Assembly: GCF_001015055.1 (NCBI RefSeq)
Contig: NZ_BBWZ01000027.1
Span: 1-64,000 of the forward strand
Source: Aneurinibacillus tyrosinisolvens
GTDB lineage: Bacteria > Bacillota > Bacilli > Aneurinibacillales > Aneurinibacillaceae
DNA: 64,000 nucleotides
Direction: 5' to 3'
The position numbers were made by a program, and so were the translations under genes. Positions 62,411 through 64,000 of this stretch are shown here, piece after piece. How positions within the stretch are numbered: position 1 is the first letter of the stretch; each line of letters starts with the position of its first letter. The notes below the pieces were generated by a model that did not search any database, was not told the DNA's origin, and was given only the letters and a program-made list of their open reading frames with translations.

Positions 62411-62469
62411 TTGACTAACGATCCGTTATCTATTACATTAGTATATATTGATTGAAAATATATACTAAT
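62411..62469 (+). promoter_or_regulatory. Promoter with 12-bp palindrome before ABC operon
   Basis: TTGACT (62411-62416), a 17-bp spacer and TACATT (62434-62439). A perfect inverted repeat, ATTAGTATATAT (62437-62448) and ATATATACTAAT (62458-62469), spans the expected transcription start. It may be an operator for a repressor or a leader hairpin. Confidence 0.65.
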
Positions 62470-62485
62470 GAGAGGGGTCTTAATA

Positions 62486-63275
62486 ATGAAAAAACTGTCT
62501 TTATTTCTTATTATGATAATGCTGGCATTTTCTTTAAGTGCATGCGGTGGTGAAAAGCCGGCTGCAGGCGGAGGCCAGTCAGCAGGAGCAGGCCAGAAAT
62601 ACACGTTTGGTGTGGATGCAACCTATCCGCCTTTTGAATTTCAAAAAGACGGAAAGTATGTTGGAATTGACATCGATTTGCTGAATGCGATTGCCAAAGC
62701 GGAAGGCTTTGAAGTTGAAATTAAACCAATGAATTTCAAAGGAATTATCCCGGCGGTTAACGCCAAGCAGCTGGATGGGGCGATTGCGGGTATCAGTATT
62801 ACAGATGAACGCAAAAAGGTCGTTGACTTCTCGGAGCCGTATTACCAGGCAGGTCTTTCCCTCATTGTACGTGAAGATAATACAGCCATTAAAAGTCCTG
62901 AAGACCTGAAAGGAAAAAAAATCGCGATCAAGAAGGGAACAACAGGTGCTAAATTTGCAAGTGAACTGGCGAAAAAAGCACGGTGCAACCGTTACCTACT
63001 TCGATGACAGCCCGTCCATGTTCCAGGAAGTTGTAAACGGCAATGCCGATGTGACCATTGAAGATTACCCTGTTATTTCTTACAAGCTGGCAGTTGATCC
63101 CGGTTCCAAATTGAAAATTGTTGGAGATCGCCTAAACGGTGACTGGTATGGAATTGCGGTAGATAAAGGAAACACGGAATTGCTGAAAAAAATCAACGAC
63201 GGTTTTAAAAAGGTAAAAGACAGCGGAGAGTACGACAAAATCATCAGCACTTATTTGAAATCAGATAAAAAGTAA
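62486..63275 (+). pseudogene. Amino-acid ABC transporter binding protein, frameshifted
   Basis: The lipoprotein (MKKLSLFLIMIMLAFSLSAC) has the GlnH-type fold: YTFGVDATYPPFEFQKDGKY, GIDIDLLNAIAKAEGFEVEI, DGAIAGISITDERKKVVDFS and, after the break, VTIEDYPVISYKLA with GIAVDKGNTELLKKINDG. At 62971-62976 an A6 run appears to have one A too many, so ELAKKARC should read ELAKKHGATVTYFDD. The restored protein has about 262 residues, normal for this family. With the permease it should import an amino acid such as glutamine or a basic one. Confidence 0.87.
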
Positions 63276-63281
63276 GATGAG

Positions 63282-63306
63282 AGGGCGCTCTTTGAGCGCC
63301 CTTTTT
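63282..63306 (+). terminator. Terminator between binding protein and permease
   Basis: AGGGCGCTC (63282-63290) pairs perfectly with GAGCGCCCT (63294-63302), followed by TTTT. It likely attenuates, giving more binding protein than permease. Confidence 0.85.
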
Positions 63307-63343
63307 AAAAGAGAATCATCCTGAAAAAGGAGGAAAAGAGACT

Positions 63344-64000
63344 GTGGATTCAGCATGGCAGGTTATTATGGATGCGATCCCGCTGCTATTACAGGGATTG
63401 GGCATTACAATAGAGGTTATTAGTATTTCGCTCGTTATTGCGATGTTTATTGGATTTATTTTTGGTTTAATGGGGACCTCCTTGCATAAGACTGTTCGTA
63501 CGATTGCATTTATTTATGTTGATATTATCCGTGGAACACCGCTTCTCGTTCAAATCTTCTTTATTTACTTTGGACTTCCTGTCGCTTTAGGGCTTAAAAT
63601 CCCGGCAATGGTGGCTGGGATTATCGCCATTAGTTTAAATGCGAGCGCCTATATTGCCGAAATTTTCCGTGCAGGAATTCAGTCTATCGATACGGGGCAG
63701 ATGGAGGCGGCACGTTCTCTTGGGATGAAGCGCGGACAGGCGATGTGGTTCGTTGTTCTGCCGCAAGCGGTTCGCCGTATGATTCCAGCCTTCGTGAATC
63801 AGTTTATTATAAGCTTAAAAGATACTTCCCTGCTGTCTGTTATCGGAATTCAAGAATTAACCCAAAGTGGCGAGATTATTATTTCAACGAATTTCCGCGC
63901 TTTTGAAATCTGGGGGACGGTAGGAGTCTTCTATTTTATCATTATTTATACGCTCACCCGTGTATCCCGTGTACTTGAGAAGAGGTTAGCGGGAAGATAA
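63344..64000 (+). CDS. Amino-acid ABC transporter permease (HisM/GlnP type)
   Basis: The 218-residue permease has the EAA loop of polar-amino-acid importers in MEAARSLGMKRGQAMWFVVLPQAVRRMIP and five or so helices (LLQGLGITIEVISISLVIAMF at the start). It starts at GTG 63344 after AAAGGAGG and its stop is the last codon of the window. An ATP-binding subunit would be expected just beyond the edge. Confidence 0.92.
   Translation: MDSAWQVIMDAIPLLLQGLGITIEVISISLVIAMFIGFIFGLMGTSLHKTVRTIAFIYVDIIRGTPLLVQIFFIYFGLPVALGLKIPAMVAGIIAISLNASAYIAEIFRAGIQSIDTGQMEAARSLGMKRGQAMWFVVLPQAVRRMIPAFVNQFIISLKDTSLLSVIGIQELTQSGEIIISTNFRAFEIWGTVGVFYFIIIYTLTRVSRVLEKRLAGR

Overview
The window looks like the chromosome of a low-to-mid GC, endospore-forming Bacillota. 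Bacillales is likely, possibly near Aneurinibacillus or Brevibacillus. The support is AGGAGG-type ribosome sites, frequent GTG and TTG starts, a Bacillus-type tRNA cluster, a Spo0E-like phosphatase, futalosine-pathway menaquinone genes, Bacillus-style peptide-antibiotic resistance genes and a WXG100/LXG toxin locus. The taxon is an inference; no 16S gene lies inside the window.

Layout. 1-1160: eight tRNA genes (Val, fMet, Gly, Arg, Pro, Met, Ser, Ile) plus a degenerate tRNA 3' end. 1200-2060: two small minus-strand genes and stacked terminators. 2085-7743: an RND-family exporter and a secreted YncE-propeller/phosphoesterase fusion broken by one frameshift. 8014-10371: an eroded type VII secretion toxin locus (WXG-like partner, collapsed effector with a GH-E nuclease tip, ankyrin and SUFU-type immunity genes, a nicotinate phosphoribosyltransferase scrap). 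10436-11946: mqnD-mqnB. 12212-17425: a sigma-54 activator, a near-perfect -24/-12 promoter, and an aminotransferase/ureohydrolase/Na+ symporter operon that fits uptake and breakdown of a guanidino acid or agmatine-like compound.

17610-34540: a large catabolic island made of ETF, a GntR regulator, a TRAP transporter, iron alcohol dehydrogenase, aldehyde dehydrogenase, an atypical acyl-CoA dehydrogenase, an RraA-like aldolase, CoA transferase, a flavoprotein, enoyl-CoA hydratase, a hydroxyacid reductase and glycerate kinase. Four copies of one 17-bp near-palindrome (TTATCGATAATCGATAA type) sit at its promoters and are most simply the GntR operators. 34731-35879: a tyrosine recombinase gene bounded by two identical inverted 24-bp sites, each with 11-6-11 recombination-core architecture, next to Spo0E-like and EAL genes. 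37117-41294: a second sigma-54 activator, a -24/-12 promoter, an acyl-CoA synthetase and a cyclase-family hydrolase.

41341-49107: a TPR protein, a DUF2339-type membrane protein, and a two-component system with a Bcr-type ABC transporter and a CPBP protease. 49261-53343: DinB and WYL regulator, a YeaQ-like membrane protein, and two secreted proteins (one with two homopolymer frameshifts). 53560-54892: an MFS exporter behind a three-codon leader peptide and an attenuator-like hairpin. 55332-56794: a lipoprotein whose tail runs antisense into an M20 peptidase relic, and a small anchored protein. 56861-61057: a third sigma-54 activator, with an unusual winged-helix C-terminus, divergent from nagA-nagB. 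61388-64000: a medium-chain reductase and an amino-acid ABC transporter (binding protein frameshifted, permease ending exactly at the window edge).

Two themes cut across the window. Three sigma-54 activators each lie beside a candidate -24/-12 site, so much of the carbon and nitrogen catabolism here is probably RpoN-controlled. Also, at least seven genes carry single-base indels, several in homopolymers, which may be sequence errors rather than biology.
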